Positions 25,810 to 34,758 are shown, counted from the stretch's first letter. The stretch is DNA of 64,000 nucleotides from Anaerobacillus alkaliphilus (GCF_004116265.1 NZ_QOUX01000046.1:496001-560000), one strand, 5' to 3'. Program-made: numbers and translations. The notes: generated from the letters alone by a model not told the origin.

Positions 25810-27954
25810 TCTACGGCGATGCAGGATCGGTTCAGTATAACCACTTGGCTGCCGAACACCTTCAAACACTAACTCACAGGCTGCTTGAAAGGCAATTGAA
25901 TTTTGATAATCCGCTGACATTGGACAATAATTTGGATCATCTAGATTTTGTTCGTCGACTACGCTAGCCATTCTTTCTAACGTTTCCATCACTTGCTCCG
26001 TGGAGCAAATCCCGTGATGTAGCCAATTTGCCAAATGCTGGCTAGATATACGAAGAGTTGCTCTATCTTCCATCAGACCAATATTATTAATATCCGGTAC
26101 TTTCGAGCAACCAATTCCTTGTTCTACCCATCTTACAACATACCCGAGAATACCTTGAGCATTATTATTAAGCTCTTGTTGAATTTCTTCAGCACTCCAG
26201 TTGCCAGTATTATCTACCGGAAATGTTAGGATTTCCGTACGGAGGTTATCTATCTCAGTTTTAAAAGAATCATGAATTTTCGCTACATTTAATTCGTGAT
26301 AATGAAGGGCATGTAACGTCGCTGCAGTCGGTGAAGGTACCCAGGCAGTGTTTGCACCTGCTTTAAGATGACCAATCTTTTGCTTAACCATTTCTGCCAT
26401 TAAGTCAGGCATTGCCCACATACCTTTGCCTATTTGTGCACGACCAGGTAAACCTGCGTTAATTCCAACGACAACGTTTGCAACCTCATACGCTTTTAAC
26501 CACTTAGATGATCTCATATCATTTTTGCGTATCATCGGTCCCGCTTCCATAGACGTATGAATTTCATCTCCCGTTCGGTCTAGGAAACCGGTATTTATAA
26601 AGACAAGACGGTCTTTTACTTTATTGATACAATTCTTCAAATTTAAAGTGGTTCTTCGTTCTTCGTCCATGACACCAATCTTTAATGTGTTTCTTTTTAG
26701 TTCAAGTAGATCTTCAATGCAGTTAAATAATTGATTGGCAAATTCCACCTCGTCAGAACCATGCATCTTTGGTTTCACAATATAAACTGAGCCCTTCTTA
26801 GAGTTCAGATAATTACCCGTTCCTAACAAATCGTGCTTAGCTATTAAACCTGATATAACACCATCCATAATACCCTCTGGTATTTCTTTTTCATCGCCAT
26901 ATAGAATTGCCTCGGATGTCATTAAGTGACCAACATTTCTAGCTAACAGTAAAGAACGACCCCGTAAAGAGAATTCCGAACCCGAACAGTCCCTATAGGT
27001 TTTATCTTCATTTAAACGACGTACTATCGTTTTCTCACCTTTTTGAAAGGTTGCTGTTAAGTTTCCTTTCATTAAGCCCAACCAATTATTGTATACCTCT
27101 ACTTTATCCATAGCATCTACTGCTGCGACAGAATCCTCAAAATCCATGATTGTTGTTAGAGCAGACTCCAACACAATATCTTTTACACCAGCTTTATCAC
27201 TTGCTCCAATAGGGTGGTTATAGTCGATGCAAATTTCAAAATGTAGATTGTTATTCTTAAACAATAATGTTTCGGGTTTTTCCATTATTCCTTGGTAACC
27301 TAAAAATTGCTTCGGCTCAGCTAAAAGGGTTGTACTTCCGTCTATAAAATGTGCTTCTAAATAATTGTTGGCTACAGAGTAGGTAACAACATCTTTATGG
27401 CTACCAATTTGTAGAGGAATTGTAGTATCGAGGAATTCTTTCGCCATTGAAATCACTCTCTGACCTCGCAAAGGGTTATAGCTACTCCCCCTCTCCATCC
27501 CATCTTCATCACCTATTACATCCGTACCATAAAAGGCATCATAAAGACTTCCCCAGCGTGCATTTGCTGCATTAATCGCATACCTAGCATTATTCACAGG
27601 AACTACCAACTGTGGACCTGCTTGTCGCACAATTTCATCATCAACATTCTCAGTTCTAATTGTAAAATCCTCTACAACTGGTTCTAGATATCCAATCTTT
27701 TCTAAAAAGGATGTATACTCTTCTGTACGAAAATGATCTCTATGTTCCCTATGCCACTCATTAAGTTTATGTTGCAACTCCTCACGCTTCTTTAAGAGAC
27801 GCTCATTTTCTGGTGCTAGTTCTTCGATTAAGGTTTGAAACCCGCTCCAAAATTTATCAACCGAAAGACCTGTACCTGGAATTGCTTGCTGATTGACAAA
27901 TTCCGCCAAGACAGACGCAACCATAAGATCTCCATATTTTACATAATTCTCCAT
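25768..27954 (-). CDS. glcB: Malate synthase G
   Basis: Condenses glyoxylate with acetyl-CoA to malate, second step of the glyoxylate shunt. The 728 residues are the full length of the G isoform rather than the shorter A form common beside aceA. Family signatures include [29 protein letters not shown] and [13 protein letters not shown], then the C-terminal plug domain with [18 protein letters not shown]. The ATG at 27954 has AAGGGGGAT upstream. A TATAAT -10 (28002-28007) and a palindrome (27988-28001) lie in the leader. It works with aceA at 887-2167, though the genes are not linked. Confidence 0.97.
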   Translation of the reverse strand: MENYVKYGDLMVASVLAEFVNQQAIPGTGLSVDKFWSGFQTLIEELAPENERLLKKREELQHKLNEWHREHRDHFRTEEYTSFLEKIGYLEPVVEDFTIRTENVDDEIVRQAGPQLVVPVNNARYAINAANARWGSLYDAFYGTDVIGDEDGMERGSSYNPLRGQRVISMAKEFLDTTIPLQIGSHKDVVTYSVANNYLEAHFIDGSTTLLAEPKQFLGYQGIMEKPETLLFKNNNLHFEICIDYNHPIGASDKAGVKDIVLESALTTIMDFEDSVAAVDAMDKVEVYNNWLGLMKGNLTATFQKGEKTIVRRLNEDKTYRDCSGSEFSLRGRSLLLARNVGHLMTSEAILYGDEKEIPEGIMDGVISGLIAKHDLLGTGNYLNSKKGSVYIVKPKMHGSDEVEFANQLFNCIEDLLELKRNTLKIGVMDEERRTTLNLKNCINKVKDRLVFINTGFLDRTGDEIHTSMEAGPMIRKNDMRSSKWLKAYEVANVVVGINAGLPGRAQIGKGMWAMPDLMAEMVKQKIGHLKAGANTAWVPSPTAATLHALHYHELNVAKIHDSFKTEIDNLRTEILTFPVDNTGNWSAEEIQQELNNNAQGILGYVVRWVEQGIGCSKVPDINNIGLMEDRATLRISSQHLANWLHHGICSTEQVMETLERMASVVDEQNLDDPNYCPMSADYQNSIAFQAACELVFEGVRQPSGYTEPILHRRRLEAKRKQEVSVSK

Positions 27955-27987
27955 TAAGATAATCCCCCTTTTGATTGTTGATAGATA

Positions 27988-28001
27988 ACAGTTTAATCTG
28001 T
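27988..28001. promoter_or_regulatory. Palindromic operator candidate at the glcB promoter
   Basis: ACAG-N6-CTGT directly after the TATAAT -10 (28002-28007, minus strand). The half-site ATACAG is shared with the palindrome at the aceA promoter (2191-2204), hinting at joint control of both glyoxylate genes. Confidence 0.35.
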
Positions 28002-28076
28002 ATTATAACACAACTTTACCATTAATTACTAAGTATTTTCAATAATTATTTTTCTTATAAAGAATGTTTTAAAAAA

Positions 28077-28102
28077 AGAAGTCACAATTTCATGTGACTT
28101 CT
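28077..28102 (-). terminator. Terminator of the ResA-like gene
   Basis: AGAAGTCACA (28077-28086) pairs with TGTGACTTCT (28093-28102). T7 follows on the minus strand. Confidence 0.85.
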
Positions 28103-28105
28103 CCT

Positions 28106-28648
28106 TTAAAGTTCCTTTATTAAGGTTTCTAACATCCCGTAAGTCACTTCCCCTCTAATTACGTGAGCAATTCTACCATTGGAATCAATTATATATGTAT
28201 AGGGAATACTTTGAATGTTATATGAGGATGCAACAACTCCTCTACGATTAACCTGATCAATAGGTTGATCAATAAAGGTAGGAAAGTTCACTTTAAATTC
28301 ATTCATAAACTCTTCGACTCCATTTTCATCACGCTCATGTGTGGCAAGGTTGACACCTAATACAACAACACCTTGATTTTTATAATCTTCGTGTAAGCGG
28401 ATTAAGTCAGGCATTTCCTTTCGACAAGGTGGACACCATGAAGCCCATAAGTTTAAGACAACAATTTCTCCTCTATATGAAGAAAGTGAGGCTTGCTCTC
28501 CTGTTTCCCAAAGCGGTAGAGTGAAATCCGGAGCGAGCATACCTTTTTCAGCTCCTACCTTTGGTGATTGGTTTGTTACAACAGCATAAGAAATGAAACC
28601 AATAGCTACTATAAGTACAACTAAACTAATTATTCTTTGTCTTAACAC
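28106..28648 (-). CDS. Membrane-anchored thioredoxin-like protein (ResA/StoA type)
   Basis: 180 residues. One N-terminal membrane anchor (about 5-25) and an extracytoplasmic thioredoxin fold with WASWCPPC (Cys72, Cys75) and the cis-Pro IPYTYIID. Family members reduce disulfides outside the membrane, for apocytochrome c (ResA) or in the spore envelope (StoA). No cytochrome maturation genes are adjacent, while spoVIF is the next gene upstream (120 bases), so either role is possible. It starts at GTG 28648, seven bases after AAAGGAGG. Confidence 0.85.
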   Translation of the reverse strand: MLRQRIISLVVLIVAIGFISYAVVTNQSPKVGAEKGMLAPDFTLPLWETGEQASLSSYRGEIVVLNLWASWCPPCRKEMPDLIRLHEDYKNQGVVVLGVNLATHERDENGVEEFMNEFKVNFPTFIDQPIDQVNRRGVVASSYNIQSIPYTYIIDSNGRIAHVIRGEVTYGMLETLIKEL

Positions 28649-28730
28649 ACAATAACCTCCTTTACAATCCTACTATATCGTATAAATTGGTGAAAACAAA
28701 AGAGAAGCTTTACAATATTTCAAAAAAAAC

Positions 28731-28755
28731 AGATGACTTAATGAATAAGTCATCT
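28731..28755 (-). terminator. Terminator of spoVIF
   Basis: AGATGACTTA (28731-28740) pairs with TAAGTCATCT (28746-28755). T8 follows on the minus strand. Confidence 0.85.
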
Positions 28756-28768
28756 TCATAAACATGAT

Positions 28769-29029
28769 TTATTTTTTCTTGTCTAACATTTTTGCGATTG
28801 TATTAAAGTTGACTTGCTCAGTGTTATTAATAATTGTATTTACCAGGCGATCTTCGGTTTCCTTATTAACAGGTTTGTTTGCAATTTGCCCAACCTGTTT
28901 AATAATTTGCCTTACTGTTGCCTCATCTTTAAAATTCGCATTTTGAATGGAATTTACTAACTTTAATACTTCTCCCATATTAACACCAGTTTTTTTCTGA
29001 ATATTGTCAAATAACGGATTATTACTCAC
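28769..29029 (-). CDS. spoVIF: Stage VI sporulation protein F
   Basis: 86 residues matching SpoVIF (YjcC) in length and in the conserved core NANFKDEATVRQIIKQVGQI. In B. subtilis it is needed for proper coat assembly and acts with GerE in the mother cell. It starts at GTG 29029 after GGGAGG. Position next to yjcD, yjcF, yjcG and yjcH homologues further right fits B. subtilis synteny. Divergent from gerP. Confidence 0.88.
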   Translation of the reverse strand: MSNNPLFDNIQKKTGVNMGEVLKLVNSIQNANFKDEATVRQIIKQVGQIANKPVNKETEDRLVNTIINNTEQVNFNTIAKMLDKKK

Positions 29030-29282
29030 AGCAGTTACCTCCCTTTTATCATAACCTAGAGAACTATAGGCTTTTTAAAAATTTTCATAGTACCACTATA
29101 TGTAAAAACTAAAGAAAGGTTAATTACTTGTACTGAAAAAGAAAGAATTGAGGAAAACGCCTTTTTAAGTCTTAAGAACAAAATATTTGGCATGATTAGT
29201 GTCCAATTTTTATACGAATATAGGTAAGAAGGAAATTTCTCTAAGTAACTATTTAAAAACCTCCAATAATAAGTAATCATTT

Positions 29283-29310
29283 CACAATTTATAGGCATTC
29301 ACATACCTTA
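29283..29310 (+). promoter_or_regulatory. Predicted sigma-K promoter of gerPA
   Basis: CAC (29283-29285), exactly 16 bases, then CATACCTTA (29302-29310), matching AC-N16-CATAnnnTA. gerP operons are known to be sigma-K-dependent. It lies 35 bases before the gerPA ATG. The rest of the 315-base gap 29030-29344 shows nothing else convincing. Confidence 0.65.
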
Positions 29311-29344
29311 TTACTATCATTAAAAAGAAAAAGGACGGATTTGT

Positions 29345-29566
29345 ATGCCTGCAATTGTTGGAGCAATAAAAATAAATGCCATGGGTTCTAGTGCGGTGTT
29401 TAATATAGGCGATGTATTCACTATATCGCCTGTTAGTTCAGCAAAAACATTTGCTGGCGCTGGATCGTTTAATACAGGCGATAATTTAAATGTGCGAAAC
29501 GAGCATAGTACAACAAATACGTATGATAAAGATTTTGCTGATGGAAATATCAGTACAATCCTTTAG
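29345..29566 (+). CDS. gerPA: Spore germination protein GerPA
   Basis: 73 residues of the GerPA/GerPF family, starting [13 protein letters not shown] and with [18 protein letters not shown] and the [14 protein letters not shown] block. GerP proteins reside in the inner coat and let germinants pass the coat. First gene of a complete six-gene operon in the standard order. The ribosome binding site AAGGACG is seven bases before the ATG. Confidence 0.92.
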   Translation: MPAIVGAIKINAMGSSAVFNIGDVFTISPVSSAKTFAGAGSFNTGDNLNVRNEHSTTNTYDKDFADGNISTIL

Positions 29567-29581
29567 GTTAGGGGTATCTAT

Positions 29582-29827
29582 ATGAACTTCTATATTAACC
29601 AAACAATTCAAATTAACAATTTTAGAGTTGATAGTGTCTCAAACTCGTCTGTCTTACAAATTGGAAGCGCGGGGATGATTAGATCATTGTCTAATCTTTA
29701 CAATACAGGGGGATTTACCGAACCAGGTCCCCTTCCTGCACAACTTTGGGAAGTTGGAAGCGGAGAACCAACAACTCCATTAATCCCTCTTGTACCACCA
29801 GCGCCAGTTACACCAACGTTACTTTAG
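29582..29827 (+). CDS. gerPB: Spore germination protein GerPB
   Basis: 81 residues. The N-terminus MNFYINQTIQINNFRVDSVS and SSVLQIGSAGMI fit GerPB. The C-terminus is unusually Pro-rich (TPLIPLVPPAPVTPTLL). It follows gerPA by 15 bases, with AGGGG upstream of the ATG. Structural or assembly role in the coat germinant-permeability complex. Confidence 0.9.
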   Translation: MNFYINQTIQINNFRVDSVSNSSVLQIGSAGMIRSLSNLYNTGGFTEPGPLPAQLWEVGSGEPTTPLIPLVPPAPVTPTLL

Positions 29828-29864
29828 TTATTAATTTAGAAAAGTATGGGATAGGAGGAATTTT

Positions 29865-30482
29865 ATGTACTACAACTATGACTTTATAACATCAATTCAA
29901 CAGTTATATCAATATTTAGAAGTACAACAAAGAAAGATTGATCATTTAGAACTATTGATAGAAGATCTCAAAGCAAATATAGAGACGATGAGGAAGGAAA
30001 ATTCCGGTAAAGTCGAACGTATCGAATATAAATTTGATCAGTTAAAAGTAGAACGATTAGAGGGAACTCTAAATATTGGTATCACACCGACTGGTGGCAT
30101 TGAACCAACTTCCATAGAAGATTTTACAGTTAGTCGAAACAGTGTTAATTTACCAGCAACAGCACAGCAAAATCCATTTCTATTTGAAAATGTAAAAAAT
30201 GCCGTATTCCAGTACTTAAATAACGATTGTTATGACGTCATGGCTGCTATAGAGCAACAGTATAATAACCATTTAGAAACTTCCTACCGTAATTTCATTA
30301 TTGATGACGTACGTAAACAAATTGAACCGCGGATCCATTACTATTTACGAGGATTAAATACAGTAGAAGCTGATGAGCTAGGTTTAAAAGAAATAGAACA
30401 GACGACTATTACCAAGATTACAAATGATATAAATAAAACTATTGAACAGTTTATTAAACACTTGCCTCAGAAAGGAGAGTAA
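29865..30482 (+). CDS. gerPC: Spore germination protein GerPC
   Basis: 205 residues, the largest GerP protein. An N-terminal coiled coil (about 10-60, heptads in QQLYQYLEVQQRKIDHLELL) precedes a C-terminal domain (NDCYDVMAAIEQQYNNHLE). AGGAGGAATTTT precedes the ATG at 29865. Operon position between gerPB and gerPD supports the name. Confidence 0.9.
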   Translation: MYYNYDFITSIQQLYQYLEVQQRKIDHLELLIEDLKANIETMRKENSGKVERIEYKFDQLKVERLEGTLNIGITPTGGIEPTSIEDFTVSRNSVNLPATAQQNPFLFENVKNAVFQYLNNDCYDVMAAIEQQYNNHLETSYRNFIIDDVRKQIEPRIHYYLRGLNTVEADELGLKEIEQTTITKITNDINKTIEQFIKHLPQKGE

Positions 30483-30486
30483 AACT

Positions 30487-30669
30487 ATGAACTTTACCGT
30501 TGTTAACCACGATATTTCTGTAGGTGATATTAAAATTAGAGGTGTTGCCTCTTCCTCAATTTTTTTAATAGGTGATACAAACAACATTTCATTGTCATCC
30601 GTTTTTGATACCCCACCTGAATCTTTAATTATCGGCCCATTCGTACCCCTTATTTTGGAAGATGAATAG
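30487..30669 (+). CDS. gerPD: Spore germination protein GerPD
   Basis: 60 residues, MNFTVVNHDISVGDIKIRGV with SSSIFLIGDTNNISLSS, the repeated IGD motif of the gerP family. The ATG at 30487 has GGAGAG seven bases upstream, so a longer upstream reading (from 30442), overlapping gerPC, is rejected. Four bases separate it from gerPC. Confidence 0.9.
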   Translation: MNFTVVNHDISVGDIKIRGVASSSIFLIGDTNNISLSSVFDTPPESLIIGPFVPLILEDE

Positions 30670-30681
30670 GATTGTTATTGT

Positions 30682-31059
30682 ATGCATAGAACATCTGTAG
30701 TCAGTAGCACGCTTTTACGAAACTTGGGTTTAAGCTCTGTATTTCAAATTGGGGACTCAGTTCAAATTACACCTCAAAATTGGGCTTTAGCAGTACAAAG
30801 ACAAGTGGAATTTTTTTATGGTAAAGAAGGAAACTTTGAAGCATATCGTATTTTCACCATCACTCTACCTCACTTACCCGTTACCGAACAAGTTTTAATA
30901 AATCGATTTAACCAATCGAGCTTTATCAAAGCAAAACACATACAAATAACAAGTGTTTCGGGATCTAGTGTATACCATATCGGTTCTACACAAAATATCC
31001 AAGCAGAATCAAGAATTAAGCATATAAGGCAAATTGAAAGGGTTCGTGAGGAATTATAA
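30682..31059 (+). CDS. gerPE: Spore germination protein GerPE
   Basis: 125 residues. Two family segments are seen: SVFQIGDSVQITP near 30 and SGSSVYHIGSTQNI near 100, giving it a two-repeat look with a connecting domain. The ATG at 30682 is 12 bases after the gerPD stop, and its own ribosome binding site is weak, suggesting coupling. Fifth gene of gerP. Confidence 0.88.
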   Translation: MHRTSVVSSTLLRNLGLSSVFQIGDSVQITPQNWALAVQRQVEFFYGKEGNFEAYRIFTITLPHLPVTEQVLINRFNQSSFIKAKHIQITSVSGSSVYHIGSTQNIQAESRIKHIRQIERVREEL

Positions 31060-31068
31060 TAGGATTGT

Positions 31069-31096
31069 AACCTAACTAAATTCATCACATACACTA
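31069..31096 (+). promoter_or_regulatory. Predicted sigma-K promoter directly before gerPF
   Basis: AAC (31069-31071), exactly 16 bases, then CATACACTA (31088-31096). It fits AC-N16-CATAnnnTA and lies 33 bases before gerPF, implying separate or extra transcription of the last gene. Confidence 0.6.
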
Positions 31097-31129
31097 TGTA
31101 TTAATACGGATGAAAAAAGGTGTGTTTAT

Positions 31130-31348
31130 ATGCCTGCAATTGTTGGAGGACCTTTCAAGATTAATGAAAACGGTGGAGTCATTAATTTTGGCGATACGCT
31201 CAACATATCGCCAAAGAGTGTTTCTAAATCTGTTTCTGGTTCAGGTGGTGGTAACTCTGGTGACTTCACAATTGTTAACAATGGACTTAATATGAATAAT
31301 GTCTTAGACCCAGATGTAGTTGACCAAAATCAAGCTGGTAATGTGTAA
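31130..31348 (+). CDS. gerPF: Spore germination protein GerPF
   Basis: 72 residues, close in sequence to GerPA: MPAIVGGPFKINENGGVINF, GDTLNISPKSVSKSVSGSGG, DPDVVDQNQAGN. It follows gerPE by 70 bases, a larger gap than elsewhere in the operon, and that gap contains its own predicted sigma-K promoter. A 13-bp hairpin begins at its stop codon. Inner-coat protein for germinant access. Confidence 0.92.
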   Translation: MPAIVGGPFKINENGGVINFGDTLNISPKSVSKSVSGSGGGNSGDFTIVNNGLNMNNVLDPDVVDQNQAGNV

Positions 31349-31383
31349 ATGATAGGGTTTCTCTAAGACTCTATCATTTACAC
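31343..31383 (+). terminator. Hairpin after gerPF, no U tract
   Basis: GTGTAAATGATAG (31343-31355) pairs exactly with CTATCATTTACAC (31371-31383). It covers the gerPF stop. Without a T run it may stabilise mRNA or attenuate rather than terminate. Confidence 0.5.
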
Positions 31384-31410
31384 ATTGTATTATCTAAAGG
31401 TGGTGATCCC

Positions 31411-31851
31411 ATGGACCGTGAACTAATGGAATGGATGAAGCCGTTCCAAAAAACTTTTGATCAAAATTTCTTCAAAAGTTTTCACCATCTCTTTGACAAT
31501 AGTCAAGAACAAAATAAGGAAGTAAAAGTAAATCTGTACGAGGGAATTAATGAAATTCTATGTGTAGTCTTCTTGCCGGGGATTAAAGATGTAGATACAA
31601 TTTCATTGAAGGTCCAAGGAAATATCGTTAGTGTAGGTGGCTATTTTAATATAGAATTTGAGAACTTTCGATCAACACAACAGGAATTTGAAAATGCTAA
31701 CTTCAAACGGGTCATTGAATTACCATATACTGTACGAGAAGATAAAGTAGACGCTGAGTATAAACATGGATTATTAATCATTCATCTTTACCGACTTCTA
31801 ACTGGTCAGCATCAAGAAAATCGTATTCCAATCAAAAATTTAGAAGATTAA
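31411..31851 (+). CDS. Hsp20-like spore protein next to gerP
   Basis: 146 residues with a weak alpha-crystallin domain: EVKVNLYEGINEILCVVFLPGI near 38, then VIELPYTVREDKVDAEYKHGLLIIHL near 103. It is distant from classic chaperones, as are CotM and GerT of Bacillus coats. The ATG at 31411 has AGGTGGTGA upstream. Location right after gerPF suggests a coat or germination function (inference). Confidence 0.75.
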   Translation: MDRELMEWMKPFQKTFDQNFFKSFHHLFDNSQEQNKEVKVNLYEGINEILCVVFLPGIKDVDTISLKVQGNIVSVGGYFNIEFENFRSTQQEFENANFKRVIELPYTVREDKVDAEYKHGLLIIHLYRLLTGQHQENRIPIKNLED

Positions 31852-31878
31852 AAAACCCTTACAAATTGTAAGGGTTTT
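31852..31878. terminator. Terminator between the Hsp20-like gene and tRNA-Val
   Basis: AAAACCCTTACA (31852-31863) pairs with TGTAAGGGTTTT (31867-31878), with A on the left and T on the right, so it serves both strands. Confidence 0.85.
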
Positions 31879-31890
31879 GATTGTTATGTA

Positions 31891-31966
31891 TGGTGACCCG
31901 TATTGGACTTGAACCAACGACCCCTTGCCTGTCAAGCAAGTGCTCTCCCACTGAGCTAACGAGTCA
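31891..31966 (-). tRNA. tRNA-Val (anticodon GAC)
   Basis: 76 bases including an encoded CCA. Acceptor stem TGACTCG pairs with CGGGTCA (one G-T). The D-arm is GCTC/GAGC, the anticodon stem CTTGC/GCAAG with loop TTGACAG, and the T-arm includes GGTTCAAGTCC. Anticodon GAC reads the Val codon GUC. Solitary tRNA gene. Confidence 0.92.
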
Positions 31967-32020
31967 AATAAGTTATATTCATCATATAACTTACCCATGA
32001 TTTTGTCAAGTTTGTTGTCG

Positions 32021-32048
32021 GAAAAGCAGTACGAAGACTGCTTTTCCT
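32021..32048 (-). terminator. Hairpin terminator after the 58-residue gene
   Basis: GGAAAAGCAGT (32021-32031) pairs with ACTGCTTTTCC (32038-32048). The T stretch lies within the stem. Confidence 0.6.
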
Positions 32049-32050
32049 GA

Positions 32051-32227
32051 CTATTCATCATACGTGTAGCGAACTACATATTTCTGTTCTGCTAGCTTGC
32101 GGATTTCTACCCAAGGTGGCAGTTCATATCCACCACGCCAATTTTCCTCAAGTTTTGCCTTTAGGCAACTAGCTTGAAATTTAGATTGAAATATTTGTTT
32201 CCAGTAAATCCATCGAGTGGCCTTCAT
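32051..32227 (-). CDS. Small protein of unknown function
   Basis: 58 residues, basic and Trp-rich (MKATRWIYWKQIFQSKFQAS, then ENWRGGYELPPWVEIRKLAE). No membrane segment and no known motif. The ATG at 32227 follows GGGGAG by about ten bases. A longer reading from 32287 lacks a binding site. Flanked by tRNA-Val and pgpA. Confidence 0.6.
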   Translation of the reverse strand: MKATRWIYWKQIFQSKFQASCLKAKLEENWRGGYELPPWVEIRKLAEQKYVVRYTYDE

Positions 32228-32315
32228 ATGTGTATCTCTCCCCAATAAAGATATACATATTATTTCCAATACGCTAATTTTTATCATAGCATATCATAGC
32301 ATCTTGAGACTGAAG

Positions 32316-32873
32316 TTAGCCAATTCTCTCTTCAGAATCTCGTCTATTAATCTCATCTTCTCTAAGTTTTTCCTGACGATCACGTAGACGATGAGCAAGT
32401 CGACTTGAGGCATTCGCAGCAACACTACAAATCAGGTCATCTAAAAAGGTATTAACTTGACTACCTTTTTTATCTAGCTCTTTAATAATTCCTGTCTTTT
32501 CTTTATCTAAAAAACCAAAAGTTGTTACTGCAATACTCCCATAACCAAAAACACTTCCAAGGGCAATCGTTTCATCTACCCCAAAAAGCCCTTCATCCAT
32601 TGCCACAATTGATTGGAGTGGTTCTGAAAGCATCCCTTTCTCTGCTAGCTTATCTAGCTCAACACCTACTAAAATAGCATGTTGGATTTCACGCTTTTCT
32701 AATACTCTATCAACACTTTCGATACATTCCTCGATTGTCAATGTTTCCGTATATTGAATTTGCATTTTATAGACAATCTCTGCAATATCAATCATTTCTA
32801 CACCACGTTCTTTTAGTAAGTCTCTAGCTGCCTTTTCAACAATATGACAATGTACTGGTTCAACATATTTCAT
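32316..32873 (-). CDS. Phosphatidylglycerophosphatase A-like (YutG family)
   Basis: 185 residues, soluble, of the PgpA/YutG family: MKYVEPVHCHIVEKAARDLL at the start, VAMDEGLFGVDETIALGSVF and KKGSQVNTFLDDLICSVAAN later. It would dephosphorylate phosphatidylglycerol phosphate for phospholipid synthesis. In this soluble Gram-positive branch the activity is assumed from the family. Cardiolipin synthase is also encoded in this window (58247-59758). Confidence 0.85.
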   Translation of the reverse strand: MKYVEPVHCHIVEKAARDLLKERGVEMIDIAEIVYKMQIQYTETLTIEECIESVDRVLEKREIQHAILVGVELDKLAEKGMLSEPLQSIVAMDEGLFGVDETIALGSVFGYGSIAVTTFGFLDKEKTGIIKELDKKGSQVNTFLDDLICSVAANASSRLAHRLRDRQEKLREDEINRRDSEERIG

Positions 32874-33028
32874 TTAGAGCCCTCCTTTAAGAAAGAATAC
32901 CTTTATTCTACCACAGATCCAGTTTTTCTTCATTTGTTGTAAGTCAGAGCTTAAGTTTCGTTTTCAAAAGATAAAAATGGTATATTATTATCATATTGAA
33001 CTAGTTGAGCTAACAGGAGGGTTTGTTT

Positions 33029-33751
33029 GTGACGTTGAAAGGGAAAATTATTGATGACTATATAGATAGTCGTTTTTTGCAGGAAAAAATACATTTGAAA
33101 GTTTATCTACCTGGGAATTTTTCAACACTTTATACGTATCAATTAGTAATCGCCCAAGACGGAGATGATTACCTTCAGAAAGGAAAACTGGCTACTCTCA
33201 CCGACGTACTTCTAGAGGAAAAACAAATACAAAATTGTATTGTGGTGATGATCCCATACCATTCAATTGAAGACCGATATAATAAATACTCTCCTAATGG
33301 CTCTAAAAACAAGGAATACATCCGCTTTTTAGCTGAAGAGGTTATACCTCACATTGAGAGAAAATATCATACATTTGAGCTTGCCAACGGAAGAACTCTA
33401 CTTGGTGACTCACTTGCAGCAACAGTAAGCATACACGCTGCGCTAGAATATCCACATACTTTTGGACAGGTCATTGCTCAATCACCATATATTGATCAGA
33501 AAACGCTAGACGCTCTAAGTTCATTTACTAAGCCTGAGCTTCTCCGTTTCTACCATACGATTGGGATCCATGAAACAGAAGTAGTGACAACAAAGGGCGC
33601 TACAAAAGACTTCTTAACTCCTAATCGAAATTTTTATCAGTTAGCAAAAGAAAAAGGAATTGAGGTCATGTACGAAGAATTTAATGGAGACCACACTTGG
33701 ACGTACTGGCAACAAGATTTAGGTAAAGCACTCATATCAATGCTAAAATAA
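33029..33751 (+). CDS. yjcH: Esterase-family alpha/beta hydrolase (YjcH)
   Basis: 240 residues of the Fes/esterase D type. The nucleophile elbow reads LLGDSLAATVS (near 127), and the catalytic His probably lies in NGDHTWTYW near the end. Substrate unknown. It starts at GTG 33029, eight bases after AGGAGG. A TTG six bases earlier is less well placed. First of the yjcH-yjcG-yjcF cluster, as in B. subtilis. Confidence 0.85.
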   Translation: MTLKGKIIDDYIDSRFLQEKIHLKVYLPGNFSTLYTYQLVIAQDGDDYLQKGKLATLTDVLLEEKQIQNCIVVMIPYHSIEDRYNKYSPNGSKNKEYIRFLAEEVIPHIERKYHTFELANGRTLLGDSLAATVSIHAALEYPHTFGQVIAQSPYIDQKTLDALSSFTKPELLRFYHTIGIHETEVVTTKGATKDFLTPNRNFYQLAKEKGIEVMYEEFNGDHTWTYWQQDLGKALISMLK

Positions 33752-33773
33752 ATGATTTCTAGGAGGAATGTAA

Positions 33774-34283
33774 ATGAAATACGGAGTAGCAATCTTTCCA
33801 TCAAAGCAACTACAGGATAAGGCAAATTCATTGCGGGCACGTTATGACTCCCACTACGCGCTAATTCCACCTCATATCACCCTAAAAGAAGCGTTTGAAA
33901 CAGAAGATGCGAAAACGTTAATTGGTGAAATAAAAAAAATTGTTAAGGAAGTTAACCCGTTCACATTGCATGTATTTAAATATAGTGCGTTTAACCCTAT
34001 GAATAATACAATTTATATGGGTGTCCAAGAATCCGAGGAACTTATTTCTCTTCAGAAGAAACTAAATACAGGGGTACTTGAGCAAGAACAAGCGTATCAA
34101 TTTGTACCACATATCACGGTTGGTCAAGATCTTGAAGATGACGAGTTTCATGATGTGTTAGGAAGACTGCGTATGGAGTCAATTAATCACGAAGAAATCT
34201 GTGACCGTATACAACTTCTTTATCAATTAGACAATGGTTCTTGGACAGTATATGAAACTTTTCTGTTAGGAAAGGATAGTTAA
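33774..34283 (+). CDS. yjcG: 2'-5' RNA ligase superfamily protein (YjcG)
   Basis: 169 residues. Both HxT motifs of the 2H phosphoesterase fold are present (PHITLKEAF near 37, PHITVGQ near 119), so a phosphoesterase or RNA-ligase-like activity on a nucleotide or RNA is expected. The substrate in Bacillus is not known. AGGAGG precedes the ATG. It is 22 bases after yjcH and two bases before yjcF. Confidence 0.9.
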   Translation: MKYGVAIFPSKQLQDKANSLRARYDSHYALIPPHITLKEAFETEDAKTLIGEIKKIVKEVNPFTLHVFKYSAFNPMNNTIYMGVQESEELISLQKKLNTGVLEQEQAYQFVPHITVGQDLEDDEFHDVLGRLRMESINHEEICDRIQLLYQLDNGSWTVYETFLLGKDS

Positions 34284-34285
34284 TA

Positions 34286-34717
34286 ATGAAAGTTGTAAAA
34301 GTAGCAAACACAACTCAATTAGAAGACGCATACTCTGTTAGGGTTAAAGTTTTCGTTGAAGAACAACAAGTTCCTCCAGAAGAAGAAATTGATCAGTTTG
34401 AGGATATAGCAACACATTTCGTCATATATGACGATGGAAAGCCAATAGGTGCTGGTCGCTTACGTGAACTTGATGGCTTTGGGAAAGTTGAACGTATCTG
34501 TATTGATAACGATTACCGCTCTAAGGGTATTGGTAAGATCCTAATGGAAGCTATTGAAGCTGAAGGAAAATCCGTTGGATTACATTCATTCAAGTTGAAT
34601 GCCCAGGTCCAAGCAATTGAGTTTTATCGTAAACTTGGCTATGAAGTATACTCAGAAGAGTTCCTGGATGCAGGCATTCCACATGTTACAATGATAAAAA
34701 AAGGAAATGATAATTAA
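34286..34717 (+). CDS. yjcF: GNAT-family N-acetyltransferase (YjcF)
   Basis: 143 residues. The GNAT acetyl-CoA loop is RSKGIGKILMEA near 88, with the beta-bulge motif VERICID before it. It is close to the ElaA/YjcF type. Target unknown. Only two bases separate it from yjcG, so the genes are translated together, and a strong terminator follows. Confidence 0.9.
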   Translation: MKVVKVANTTQLEDAYSVRVKVFVEEQQVPPEEEIDQFEDIATHFVIYDDGKPIGAGRLRELDGFGKVERICIDNDYRSKGIGKILMEAIEAEGKSVGLHSFKLNAQVQAIEFYRKLGYEVYSEEFLDAGIPHVTMIKKGNDN

Positions 34718-34725
34718 TGAACCCT

Positions 34726-34758
34726 AAAACGATTAAGCTTAATGCTTATCGTTTTTTT
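34726..34758 (+). terminator. Terminator of yjcHGF
   Basis: AAAACGAT with inner AAGC pairs with GCTT and ATCGTTTT, followed by a run of T. Confidence 0.85.

Noticed and set aside
28077-28102. TCACA-N6-TGTGA resembling an FNR box
   Set aside because: Half-sites face the wrong way; it is the stem of a terminator.
29056-29298. Minus-strand 80-codon frame between spoVIF and gerPA
   Set aside because: No ribosome binding site, unusual composition, and it covers the gerPA sigma-K promoter.
31891-31966. tRNA-Asp reading of the tRNA
   Set aside because: GTC appears only on the opposite strand; the true anticodon on the tRNA strand is GAC, hence Val.
31840-32061. Minus-strand frame covering the tRNA
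   Set aside because: Overlaps tRNA-Val and a terminator.
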